A stretch of 64,000 bases of DNA from Planctomycetaceae bacterium (GTDB taxonomy: Bacteria; Planctomycetota; Planctomycetia; Planctomycetales; Planctomycetaceae), in contig JAWKTX010000014.1 in NCBI GenBank assembly GCA_041398825.1, positions 62,001 through 126,000 of the forward strand, written 5' to 3'. The position numbers were made by a program, and so were the translations under genes. Position 1 is the stretch's first letter; the number at the start of each line of letters is the position of its first letter. The notes below the pieces were generated by a model. That model did no database searches and was not told the DNA's origin. It saw nothing but the letters and a program-made list of their open reading frames with translations. Shown one piece after another: positions 27,701 through 35,833 of this stretch.

Positions 27701-27911
27701 GGTCTGGACCACAACAGTTGCGGCCTTGTGGTGGCTACTGCCGACATCAGCTCTGCTTATGTTCCCCGTCACATTTGCATTCAGTGCGATCAGCCTGCTT
27801 CGGCTGGAAACCTGCAACGTATTTACTCACTGGAACACTATCTGGCAGCAAATAAGGGTCAGACACTCAAGGCGTATGTTCGTCATCCGGCAAGTTCTTC
27901 GCCGCAACTGA
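24765..27911 (+). CDS. TIR domain - double zinc ribbon - helical repeat - polytopic membrane protein
   Basis: 1048 residues. TIR domain at 1-150: MKLFFNYRRDDTDDLAGRL, ENIFKDVDSIRPGQNW, DIVLAIIGKQW, DFVRFELEAARRAG; Glu89 aligns with the position of the catalytic Glu in NAD-cleaving TIR domains. Two zinc ribbons follow: Cys182/185/196/199 and Cys207/210/221/224. Residues about 230-535 are helical with TPR-like spacing (KLDLAREQYTLLKQIDP; GDFKRAIEIILKLVDAFPED). Two helices at about 541-602, an acidic Ser/Glu/Pro-rich linker (628-707), then about ten further helices to the C-terminus. Start at the ATG directly before the TIR fold. TIR proteins act as NADases or scaffolds in immunity; the role of this architecture is unknown. 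It pairs divergently with the RyR gene. Confidence 0.87.
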   Translation: MKLFFNYRRDDTDDLAGRLHDRLSVEFGAENIFKDVDSIRPGQNWRVALERSIASSDIVLAIIGKQWLTITDELGQRRIDAEEDFVRFELEAARRAGKIILPVVVKGASIPNPSLLPESIRWLCDFQQSELRADPFFKDDVARLLAELVRIRDRLKDQQAKVSAMPAGNRNVSHEAGGILRCSSCHAQCDRSSQYCDVCGAGLWTTCPSCELPVPQNQVFCSGCGSNLPKLRELIEFTEKTEKRFARTLAIADPGERMHSMATLAREIEAAIRIYPKHQPLAHLHFQATEVHRRSARDLADAVYESGKLDLAREQYTLLKQIDPLSEHANVQLAAIDARFKADAKAYRERIAKGDFKRAIEIILKLVDAFPEDRQLREDLQQCQAIQDRIVRLIPEGIRDLKRRKQFLALEQELLWLRQQKIPVRKLDEWLQETKSIVRQANHEFLQAQSELREGRFRQTRKLANVVLNLTADHAGARELLAATSGTELMIAKLNGLLRKQQYCAANQLVKKLAEDNISDPRVIRLAAATNVEITTLDSSIRLILMLFIVAFVPGYIIGNKVFEQLQLSPSATGSLVQTLIWLASISAIPVFLATVLTFALPNGAERISRFVFDWLPFGRLTRMKKPAGEQNSESDEEEELSNTAELDSPAIETPIPEHSVPGHDVATVSDSSLQTSPAEVQVKDAGSVNTTRLSGDDPPDPLLTVGADRSAGLLEMLSVGVLLYCVSVACGNNLWNWLLGLRFDASVETDARTVEILRPFSSVFPLLGAAVIAVFIESASRWRRILTAGGIGILIQLLTAILFPTAAKSIQAIVLGLILLLVISEVRRVSVGRVLLVQLGALTGATLVFSAAILPLLLAAILLGFESRSIPAASFLQVCLTSLLMCQIYVSGSSAGSLQISRLAADYPAVRGTMSIGAGWIAAAIITISVSWLTSIVREEWHGVAKWVLLIFMLQMIPFGLSGRLGLRSQRLWLLVSVVWTTTVAALWWLLPTSALLMFPVTFAFSAISLLRLETCNVFTHWNTIWQQIRVRHSRRMFVIRQVLRRN

Positions 27912-28312
27912 GATCAGGGGATCGCTCAGTCGATCGCTGGAATGGATAAGCCTGAGCCATCGCCAGTAATCGAAGGCGACCATCTGCCGCTGTGTCGCGG
28001 AAAAGTAACCTGCACTGAAGCGGCATTCATTCGTTGCCGCATATTCTGTGACGGGGTGGCGAAGGGTGAGGATTTACTCCGAGGGTTGTGCGACGCCGGA
28101 CCGCGCTGGGGGTAGTCGTGTTCCTGACGCCCCGTGATTCTTCAATTTGCTACCGCTTGCCGACAGATCGACAAATGTGGCAGTGTTGAATACCCTTCAA
28201 ATTTGTGGCTGATGACACGGCGCGGGCGGCTTCAGCAGAAATCATTTGTGGTGGAACTGGCAACGGCGGAAAAGACCAGAGGGAGTGGACGCTCCTTCGA
28301 GGAGACGATTTG
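27912..28312. other. Gene-free region after the TIR gene
   Basis: About 400 bp. The open frame of the M42 peptidase extends back to 28205 but lacks family similarity there. Holds TCGCTCAGTCGATCGCTGGA at 27922-27941 (see the region after tRNA-Ser). No terminator hairpin with a U-run was seen. Confidence 0.35.
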
Positions 28313-29362
28313 ATGCGGCTACTGGAAGAACTGACACAGGTGCCCTCGGTTCCTGGGCGGGAAGATCGAATTCGAGCCTTTATTCTGGATTACATTCGTG
28401 ATCGGGAACTGTTTGACGAGATCTCGGTCGATCCGATGGGCTCAATCATCGCTTTGCGAAAGGCACGCCCGATTGGCGGAGGGAGACCATCTGAGACTCC
28501 CAGGAAAGTCATGCTGGCAGCCCACATGGATCAAATTGGGTTTCTGGTTCGCCACATTGACGATCAGGGCTATCTGAGAGTCAACCCGGTCGGTGGATTT
28601 GACACAAGAAACCTGTTTGCTCGCCGGGTCAGGGTATGCACATCGAATGGAGATTTCGTTGGGATCATGAATCCGGGTGGCAAGCCGGTTCACATTGCCA
28701 GTGAAGCAGACAAAAAGAAAGTGCCTGAGATTGGTGAATTCTTTATCGACCTGGGTATGTCCGCCGATGATGTCCGGGCCAACGTAGTTATTGGCGACAT
28801 GGTTGTGCTCGATGGACCATTTTCGCACGTTGGACACAGCGTTGTTTCACAGTGCCTGGATAATCGTGTGGGGTGCTGGGCTCAATTGAAGGCCATTGAA
28901 AACATCCAGCACCACAATTGTGACATTTATGCTGTATTCTGTGTGCAGGAAGAAGTTGGCTTGCGTGGCGCACAGCCAGCGGCATTCGAGGTGGCTCCGG
29001 ATATTGCAATTGCCTGTGACACCACATTGTGCTGCAGGACGCCGGGAGTTCCTGAGGAAGATCGGGTTTCAGTAGCGGGTGACGGTGTCGTTCTTCACGT
29101 GATGGACTCGTCGATGATATCGGATATCCGACTCATTGAAGAACTGGAACAAATTGCACGGCAGCATTCGATTCCCTGCCAGCGGGCTATTCTTCCTCGC
29201 GGCGGCCAGGACGGCGCTGTCATCCAGCGAAGTCGTTCGGGAGTCAGAACCTTAGCCATGGCCTGCCCTGTCAAGTACATACATACGGTGACTGAAATGG
29301 CGCACAAGCTCGATCTGGAATCATATCATCAACTGTTGACGCGATGGCTTGAGAGTCTTTGA
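28313..29362 (+). CDS. M42-family metallopeptidase (glutamyl/deblocking aminopeptidase-like)
   Basis: 349 residues. Dinuclear-metal aminopeptidase of clan MH forming large cytosolic tetrahedral assemblies in characterised members. Ligands and catalytic residues are visible: His in VMLAAHMDQIGF, Asp in QCLDNRVGCWA, the Glu pair in FCVQEEVGLRGAQ, Asp in AIACDTT and the final His in CPVKYIHTVTE. The start at 28313 has GGAG nine bases upstream and fits the family N-terminus MRLLEELTQVPSVPGRE; an upstream extension in frame is disregarded. Stand-alone gene. Confidence 0.93.
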   Translation: MRLLEELTQVPSVPGREDRIRAFILDYIRDRELFDEISVDPMGSIIALRKARPIGGGRPSETPRKVMLAAHMDQIGFLVRHIDDQGYLRVNPVGGFDTRNLFARRVRVCTSNGDFVGIMNPGGKPVHIASEADKKKVPEIGEFFIDLGMSADDVRANVVIGDMVVLDGPFSHVGHSVVSQCLDNRVGCWAQLKAIENIQHHNCDIYAVFCVQEEVGLRGAQPAAFEVAPDIAIACDTTLCCRTPGVPEEDRVSVAGDGVVLHVMDSSMISDIRLIEELEQIARQHSIPCQRAILPRGGQDGAVIQRSRSGVRTLAMACPVKYIHTVTEMAHKLDLESYHQLLTRWLESL

Positions 29363-29538
29363 CAAGTTACGCAATCAGAATGCGCGATGGGAGGGGGTTC
29401 GCAGCCGTAAGTTCGCAAGGCCACAGGATGCGAAGGCCGCAACCCGGCGTGCCCCGGACTTTCTGAATCTGATCGTTCTGACTCGTTCCTTCCAGGTGTC
29501 GGTCATTTAAGTGGCCTTCTCAAGACAGGACCCGGTGT

Positions 29539-30240
29539 ATGCTGCCAAGAACGCCTGAACCCGAAGTCATGGATACTGTGGACGACGCTGTCGACTACGA
29601 TCAAATGGATCATAGTCATGTCAATCAGTTGTTTGTGGATGATTTTCTGGAGGCCTTGAGGGAATGGGCGGGCGGTGATCTGAACAGCTTATCCGCTTCA
29701 TTACAAATCGTGGATCTGGGGACAGGAACGGCGCAGATTCCTGTGCGCCTGCTTCAGTCTTGGCCTCAATGCCGTCCGATCTCCGCCTGCGACCTGTCGG
29801 TCGAAATGCTCCGACTCGCAAAACGCAACATCTGCAACAGTGGATTCGACGGGCATATTCACCCGGTATTTTGCGACGCAAAGCGACTTCCATTCGGGGA
29901 TCATTCTGTCGACGTAATTGTGTCGAACAGTATCGTGCACCACATTCCGGAACCCGCAGCGATTTTTGCAGAGGTGGCCCGGTGCCTGGTGAAAGGTGGC
30001 CTTTTGTTCTTCCGTGACCTGCTTCGACCAGCTACCCAGAATCATGTGGAAGAATTGGTGATGCTGTATGCCGCAAACGAAGCGCCTCATGCGCAGACGA
30101 TGTTTCGGGAATCGCTCCACGCTGCGCTCACCATCGATGAAGTAAAACAGTTGCTTGCCGATGCCGGACTTCACGGTGCAAAGGTTCACCAGACCAGCGA
30201 TCGGCACTGGACAGCGATCGTCGGCAAGGCCAATGCCTGA
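29539..30240 (+). CDS. SAM-dependent class I methyltransferase
   Basis: 233 residues. Methyltransf_11/25-type Rossmann fold: motif I IVDLGTGTAQIPVRLLQ (about 55-71), motif II acidic residue in CDLSVEMLRLAKRN, motif post-II HPVFCDAKRLPFGDHSVDVI and VSNSIVHHIPEPAAIFAEVARCLVKGG. The acceptor is unknown. AGGA lies nine bases before the ATG. Neighbours (M42 peptidase, VWA protein) give no pathway link. Confidence 0.85.
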   Translation: MLPRTPEPEVMDTVDDAVDYDQMDHSHVNQLFVDDFLEALREWAGGDLNSLSASLQIVDLGTGTAQIPVRLLQSWPQCRPISACDLSVEMLRLAKRNICNSGFDGHIHPVFCDAKRLPFGDHSVDVIVSNSIVHHIPEPAAIFAEVARCLVKGGLLFFRDLLRPATQNHVEELVMLYAANEAPHAQTMFRESLHAALTIDEVKQLLADAGLHGAKVHQTSDRHWTAIVGKANA

Positions 30241-30325
30241 ATGTGATTCACATCCAGTCAGTTGTTGTGGCGCGTGTTCTCCCCGTCGCTGACGGCTGGC
30301 TATCACGTACGGACGGCAACACTTT

Positions 30326-32674
30326 CTAATTCGTCTTGTCTGCTGTCTGGCTGTATCCGCTTCGAATGAGACGGCGAGTGACGAAGAGTTCGAGCAGCAG
30401 AAAGCAGGGAAACAGGAAAATCAGAATCGCCCACAGTTCTGTGCGCGATTCGTCTCCGTACATCGACTTCGCCAGTTCAAGCACATTATCCACAAAGCGA
30501 ACACGGTCGTTGACCCGCAGTCGTCCTCGATCATCCGCAGTGAGTTCCGTAAAGTCGTCTTCAGCGTGATCGTAGTTGACCACGAATCGATCCAGTCGGT
30601 CATCGGACAAGACTTCGGCACCAGTGGCATCTGGCGATGACCGAACGAAATCGTAGACTCCCGGCAGCCATGTTCGGGACAGAAGAAAAGTCGATGGATC
30701 GCCGACTTCGTTTCCTTTGGGAGCCTCAGCGGCGTGAAACTCCCTGGACGGATCGACAAAGCCAGCCAGCGACAGATCAACGGAAATGTTGTCCGTCTGT
30801 GGCGGCGCTGATGCCATCAGTGGTGCGCCGACCTCGACATTGTGGCGGATGCGCGAAGACGCGGACTGAAGGACAGCTTCATACAGGAACGGAACGAAAT
30901 CGGCGGTGGTCGGGAGGTTGTTCCATTGACGAGTCAGTGACGAATTAAAAAGCAGCACATTTCCTTCTCCGTGACTGCATTGAAGCAACAGAGGGTCGCC
31001 CGTGGTCAGAGAGATGAGTACGTTAGGGCGTGGATTCACTTCGTCTGGATCCGTCAGGGTCGGACTCAGATCGATGCTGGTCTCGTCCGTGGCATCCGGC
31101 GGATCTGAGGAATTCGTGGCACTGAACAGTGGGTTCGGAATCGGTTCTGTGAGCAACGACAGCCACCATTTTTCGTAACTGGCAGTCAGAAATGAGCGAG
31201 CGGTGTCAGAGCGAAATCGGCTCAACCATCCCGTCTGCAGCGAATTCTGATCGACATGAACCCGTCGAGTATCATCCGGAGGAGCTTCGCGAAGACGATC
31301 AAGCTTTACTCCGGCCAGTAAGCCGGTCGCCCCGAACAGTTCCTGAAAGTTGTCTGAGTTCGTCTGGGGTCCTGGCGAAATAAAGATACCGTTTCCTCTG
31401 CTGGCGTACTCTGCCAGATAAGAGGCAATGCCTTCCGGTAGAGAGACCACATCAGCCAGAATCACCATCGCAGCCCGATCGATATCAGCTCGCGTGACGT
31501 CATGCTGATCAACCGTTTTCGCTGAGATCCAGGGGGTTTCTTCGGACGCCCCGAGTGCGGTTTCCACGAAAAACGTCTCACGTTCGAAAGGATCCAGGGA
31601 TGGACGACCATTGACCAGCAGAACAGGTAATGCGGTGGTTACGACAATCGCGCAATGACTGACGTCATCTGCCTGAATTGCATCGTCTGCAGCGCTGGCG
31701 GCAACACTTAGCACCTGAGTCCCGACCTGGTTCAGGCGGACTTCGAATTCAACCGATGCCGCGCTTTGGCCCGGGATTCGAATCTTCTGCGTATGTTCGG
31801 CAAGTGGCTGGCCATTCAGCAGCAATCGAATGTCTGTATCCCGATCATCCGCTCCACTATTGTGGATCCGGGTATTGAGTCGCACCGGAAAACCGGGAAC
31901 GGTCAAATCGCGGGGCAGTTCGATTTTCCCGATGGCGATGTTCTGTCGGACAGGAGCCAGATGCTGTGATACGTCGATGGACCAAAACCTGGGTTTGATG
32001 GTCGGGAAAGTCATGAGGTCTTCTATGCGAGCCCAGCTGGCATCATCTGCTGCATCCCAGCCCGCTCGCTGTCGGTCCGTGAGCAAGACAATCTCGCGAG
32101 CCGAGGCGCTGGACTTTGACAAAACGGCTATTGCCTGTTCCACGGAAGTCCTGACATCGATCGACCCTCCCGCATCGGGAATGGCATCAATTGCTTTTTT
32201 CACCAACTGGAGATCCTGCAGTGGAGATTCAACGACAAGCCTCGGTTGGTCGCGCGCGTCAATGACAGAAACACTGTCTCCTGGACCGAGCGTCTCCAGA
32301 AATTCGGCCGCACGTCGTTTTGCATTCTGGTGCAGTGTGTTTAATCCATCACCTCGCGTCATCGAATTGGAACCGTCAATGACGAGGACGATTGCGCGCG
32401 ATCCCATGGATCGGTAACCCGAAAAAAGGCCGCTTGGCAGCCAGGGCCGTGTAACTGCCATAACAAGCAGCGCAATCATGCTCATACGGATGAGCATCAG
32501 CAGCAGTTCTTCGAGTTTGAGCTTGCGGCGCGTCTTTCGGGCCGGGTTCAGAAACTGCATGGCTCCCCACTGGACAACATCAAACCGTCGGCGACTGATC
32601 AGATGGGCAATGACGGCCAGGCTTACGCCAAGCAGACCAGTCAGCGCCAGGGGATTCATGAAGTACTGGAGCAT
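30326..32674 (-). CDS. BatA-like membrane protein with VWA domain
   Basis: 782 residues. N-terminal BatA domain: helix LALTGLLGVSLAVIAHLISRR, then LKLEELLLMLIRMSMIALL and TRPWLPSG. A von Willebrand A domain follows (about 92-260) with the metal site VLVIDGSNSMTRGDG (DxSxS). The central part has Ig-like and glutamine-amidotransferase-like segments (YASRGNGIFISPGPQ; SLTTGDPLLLQCSHGEGNV) and a last helix near WAILIFLFPCFLLLELFV. Such proteins usually work with a MoxR ATPase and a DUF58 protein; here a moxR lies 6.5 kb away on the same strand, and no DUF58 gene is in the window. Role inferred as cell-envelope or metal-chelatase-like complex assembly. Confidence 0.88.
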   Translation of the reverse strand: MLQYFMNPLALTGLLGVSLAVIAHLISRRRFDVVQWGAMQFLNPARKTRRKLKLEELLLMLIRMSMIALLVMAVTRPWLPSGLFSGYRSMGSRAIVLVIDGSNSMTRGDGLNTLHQNAKRRAAEFLETLGPGDSVSVIDARDQPRLVVESPLQDLQLVKKAIDAIPDAGGSIDVRTSVEQAIAVLSKSSASAREIVLLTDRQRAGWDAADDASWARIEDLMTFPTIKPRFWSIDVSQHLAPVRQNIAIGKIELPRDLTVPGFPVRLNTRIHNSGADDRDTDIRLLLNGQPLAEHTQKIRIPGQSAASVEFEVRLNQVGTQVLSVAASAADDAIQADDVSHCAIVVTTALPVLLVNGRPSLDPFERETFFVETALGASEETPWISAKTVDQHDVTRADIDRAAMVILADVVSLPEGIASYLAEYASRGNGIFISPGPQTNSDNFQELFGATGLLAGVKLDRLREAPPDDTRRVHVDQNSLQTGWLSRFRSDTARSFLTASYEKWWLSLLTEPIPNPLFSATNSSDPPDATDETSIDLSPTLTDPDEVNPRPNVLISLTTGDPLLLQCSHGEGNVLLFNSSLTRQWNNLPTTADFVPFLYEAVLQSASSRIRHNVEVGAPLMASAPPQTDNISVDLSLAGFVDPSREFHAAEAPKGNEVGDPSTFLLSRTWLPGVYDFVRSSPDATGAEVLSDDRLDRFVVNYDHAEDDFTELTADDRGRLRVNDRVRFVDNVLELAKSMYGDESRTELWAILIFLFPCFLLLELFVTRRLIRSGYSQTADKTN

Positions 32675-32861
32675 GATTCAGAAGGGCATCGCCCCTCCCC
32701 CGAATTTCGCGTTCGCCAAAGACAGCGTCAGCATGCAACTGATGCCGAACACTGGTTTGGAAGCAGACATTCTGTGGAAGCAGGAAGTCTCGTCGAACCC
32801 ATGCAAGGTCCGGAATCTCATCCGGGACGGCCTGCACTGAGACTAACTTCCCTTCGGGACT

Positions 32862-33359
32862 CTATTGGACGAATGCAACGTAGTAAAACAAAAGCCCCGT
32901 GACAGAAGTCATCGTGATGTCGATTGTCGAAGCCCAGCCGAGTCGTTGATGTAATCGGCTGTGTGGTCCGGGCGACGGAGGATTGGGAAACTTCTTCAGA
33001 GCCAGCACAATGGTTGCAATCCAAAGCAGCGGTGTGGTTACCGCGAACACCAGATGCAGCCACAGCCACGGCCGTACCTCAGCAATGCGAGCCGCAAATG
33101 CTGCGTCGTCAAGTCCCTGCTTTGCGACAATGTTTTCCCATCCGCCGTGAACGATTTGCAGGTCAATTTCAAAGGCGCCCACAGCCACGAGGAGGACAAT
33201 TCCCAACAGCAATTGCATCGTTCGATGGAGGCCGTAGTTCTTGCGGACACGCACCATCCACAGGCTGTACAGCAGACAGGGAACAATAACCACCAAAGCT
33301 GTGACCACGAAGTCCAGCATGAATGATGTCTTGTATCCCAGAAATCCATCATTCAGCAT
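32862..33359 (-). CDS. DUF420 family membrane protein
   Basis: 165 residues, start set at the ATG at 33359 where the family sequence MLNDGFLGYKTSFMLD begins. Five transmembrane helices with the conserved histidines of the family (YGLHRTMQLLLG, VRPWLWLHLVFAVTT, PHSRLHQRLGWAS). DUF420 proteins are found near heme-copper oxidase genes and may handle heme or copper; no oxidase genes are present here. The upstream 33 codons in frame show no similarity and are left out. Confidence 0.85.
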   Translation of the reverse strand: MLNDGFLGYKTSFMLDFVVTALVVIVPCLLYSLWMVRVRKNYGLHRTMQLLLGIVLLVAVGAFEIDLQIVHGGWENIVAKQGLDDAAFAARIAEVRPWLWLHLVFAVTTPLLWIATIVLALKKFPNPPSPGPHSRLHQRLGWASTIDITMTSVTGLLFYYVAFVQ

Positions 33360-33588
33360 GATTCGAGTTCTTCCCGTCGGTTCCCTGGAGGCAAACAGTG
33401 CATTTCGGCATTTGATCCGATTGAGAATCTGCCTGGAAGCTTTCGGCATATTCACGTCGGGGTTATAGCGATGCGACCGAGGCGTTCAAACAGGCATACA
33501 GCGAACTGGTGCATTTTCCACTCTCCGACAAACTCCCCCCCGAACAGCATCCGGTTTCGGAGGTAAAACCAGCGGATGAGATGTTTGG

Positions 33589-33960
33589 TCAGGATTCACT
33601 GGTGTTCAGGGCGGCATCCATCGCGGGGAAGCGGTTGCGGTGCCACCATCGCTCCCACCAGGTTGCCTTTCGCAGTAACGGGTCGCTCGCCGGGACGCTC
33701 CGCGTTTTCCCGCGTCGAGTCTTCAGATGGATGGTTCCATCATCTCCAACCGCATCAACAACCCAGAATTTGTCCACCACGTACGCGTAATCGTCTCCCA
33801 TCTGCGCAGGGTGAATGGACCGGGCCCGAGGCCCCGGATGCCGACTGCGCTTGGGCATGGTGTAGATGACCAGGTCGCCTGGCCGGAATGAGATGTGCGG
33901 TTCCAAATCCGTTTTCCTTCGATCGGCGGAAATGAGCACGTCTTTCCGCCAACGGTCCAT
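33589..33960 (-). CDS. Small conserved-looking cytosolic protein, unknown function
   Basis: 123 residues, basic and Trp-rich. A probable small beta-barrel: PGDLVIYTMPKRSRHPG, DDYAYVVDKFWVVDAVGDDG, TIHLKTRRGKTRSVPASDP and the C-terminal WWERWWHRNRFP. The pattern of short strands with charged loops suggests an SH3-like or nucleic-acid/ligand-binding barrel; I believe related proteins occur in other planctomycetes but cannot name a family. Codon structure and composition look genuine. Confidence 0.6.
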   Translation of the reverse strand: MDRWRKDVLISADRRKTDLEPHISFRPGDLVIYTMPKRSRHPGPRARSIHPAQMGDDYAYVVDKFWVVDAVGDDGTIHLKTRRGKTRSVPASDPLLRKATWWERWWHRNRFPAMDAALNTSES

Positions 33961-34251
33961 TGAAGAATGGGTCTGACGCTCAGGAGCTGCCAGTGCGGGT
34001 CAGAACTCTTGTTTCAACAGCCTGCCGACCCATCTTTCAAACTGGTTTTATCCATGTGAATGTCACTGCACAACACGAATTCTCTCGTTTGTCACCCAAA
34101 TTGCGACTGCGGGAGTTTCGGCAATTGCTGCTGCACGGGGATTTTCGGTCTGTATCGTTTTTCATCAGGAGTAGGGCACAGGTCGAACAACTTCTGGCCG
34201 ATACTCAGGATGTACCAGGTTCCTTAAAGTCTGCTGAGTTGAGTGATCGCA

Positions 34252-35586
34252 ATGTCTTCAAACTCCACCATTGCCGGATTCTCCCGCCTTCGAATTCTTG
34301 CACTGCTCGCCGCGTTACTCGTGGCCAGCAACCAGGCCAGCGCGGACGAATTGCCCTGGTCGACAGACATCGAAGGGGCACTGCAACAGGCAGCTTCGAC
34401 TGGCCGGCCTGTCCTGATGGAATTTACGGCAGAATGGTGCGTCTATTGTAAGCGAATGGAGAAAAACACTTTTACCGATCCTGCTGTGGCGCAGGCGATC
34501 CGAAGTTCGTTTATCCCTGTTCGGGTGGATGCAGACCAGTACAAAGATCTGGTCAAGCAACTGCAGATTAAAGGACTCCCCGCGATTCTGGTGGTGGCTC
34601 CTGACCTCGCTATTCTGGAACGTATTTCGGGCTTTCAGACTCCCGAAGCACTCATCAAAAAACTGGCTCGGTTTCAGCAACCCCTGAATAGTGCTGCCCC
34701 ATCTGCTCAATTCGCTTCGGCAAATCCTGCCGCTGCCGCACAGCCAACACACCGCGTTTCCAGTACAAACGGTTTCAATGCGGTCCCGGCCTCTCAGCCG
34801 GAGCCTGTGCGTTCGCCGTCCCCACAGCAGTTCGCCGCCCAAACCGCTGCACCGCAGCCACAACAATCGAATAATGAACTGCCCAATTTCGATTTGTTCG
34901 CGGGCGTTCCTCAGGCGGAATCAGGTATGCGACCTGGGGTGCCGCAGCCAGCTATTCAGGCTGCCGAGCAACCAAATCCTTTCTCACAGGAAAGCTTCGA
35001 TGCTTTTGTAGACAGTCAGCAAACCAGCGCTCCGCAGCCGTCGGCCACCGTTAGCGCGAGTGCGGCCACAACACCCGCTCCTCAGAATGCCTTTGAGGAT
35101 GCGACGTTTCAATGGAATACTCCGGCAGCCAACCCCTCAGCTCAGAATGGCGCAACGGGTACGCTGGCCTCGGACGAACGGGCTCAGGTTTCCGCGAATC
35201 CGTTTCAGTTGTCGAGCCAGACCCGTGAGCAGACGGACCGGCTGATACGGCCATCATTTGGGGGTATTTGCCTGGTCAGCGCACTGGATGACCGAGCTAT
35301 CGTTCAGGGGCAATTGAAGGTTGGGACGGTTTATCGAAACAAGAGAATCGTGTTTCACTCCCCCGAGTACCGGGATCGTTTCCTTGCGAATCCCGAAAAA
35401 TACTGGCCTATGCTGGACGGTATTTGCAGCGTCACACTCGCACAAAGCGGTAAGCAGATCGAGGGACGCTTTGAGTATGCATCCGTGTTCCGAAATCGGG
35501 TCTGGCTGTTCACGAACGAGCAGAACATGAATCTGTTTCTGGAAGAACCGGCTGAAGTTGTCGAAGAGGCGCTTGAGCAGCTGTGA
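34252..35586 (+). CDS. Exported thioredoxin-fold protein with C-terminal YHS-like repeats
   Basis: 444 residues. Signal peptide (ILALLAALLVASNQASA), then a thioredoxin domain with an active CxxC in FTAEWCVYCKRMEKNTF (DsbD-gamma/thioredoxin_7 type) and the cis-Pro loop KGLPAILVV. A Gln/Pro/Ala-rich linker of about 190 residues follows. The C-terminus holds two related YHS-like units: GICLVSALDDRAIVQG..VYRNKRIVFHSPEYRDRFLANP and GICSVTLAQSGKQIEG..VFRNRVWLFTNEQNMNLFLEEP, each with a Cys. YHS domains bind metals; a periplasmic thiol/metal (perhaps copper) role is inferred. ATG at 34252 chosen over an upstream GTG. Confidence 0.82.
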   Translation: MSSNSTIAGFSRLRILALLAALLVASNQASADELPWSTDIEGALQQAASTGRPVLMEFTAEWCVYCKRMEKNTFTDPAVAQAIRSSFIPVRVDADQYKDLVKQLQIKGLPAILVVAPDLAILERISGFQTPEALIKKLARFQQPLNSAAPSAQFASANPAAAAQPTHRVSSTNGFNAVPASQPEPVRSPSPQQFAAQTAAPQPQQSNNELPNFDLFAGVPQAESGMRPGVPQPAIQAAEQPNPFSQESFDAFVDSQQTSAPQPSATVSASAATTPAPQNAFEDATFQWNTPAANPSAQNGATGTLASDERAQVSANPFQLSSQTREQTDRLIRPSFGGICLVSALDDRAIVQGQLKVGTVYRNKRIVFHSPEYRDRFLANPEKYWPMLDGICSVTLAQSGKQIEGRFEYASVFRNRVWLFTNEQNMNLFLEEPAEVVEEALEQL

Positions 35587-35737
35587 TCGACGCAGTTGCT
35601 GGTTCTCTGGGCCGGCCGAACTCTTTCTGCCTGCCGCCTGCCGCTGTAAGAATGAGATGCAACCCGACACTTGTGAGGGATAAATTCTCTGGTCTTCAAG
35701 GGCCAGCAATCCCCTGACGCATCGGGTTCCTTGTTCG

Positions 35738-35833
35738 CTGTCTGTTGAAAATCGGGACAGGCACGCTGGACGGTTGTAAGCCGTCAAGTTTTCAGGTCTC
35801 CCGCTCGAGCCAGTCCCGGTTTTCAACGGGCTG
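35738..35833. repeat. MITE-like inverted-repeat element, copy B
   Basis: 96-bp homologue of the element at 1214-1306. Ends are 21-bp imperfect inverted repeats (left CTGTCTGTTGAAAATCGGGAC, positions 35738-35758; right its complement at 35813-35833). The right end runs into the SDR gene: the Arg codon and TGA stop of that gene (35823-35828) lie in the element, so it supplies the C-terminus of the protein. Confidence 0.7.
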
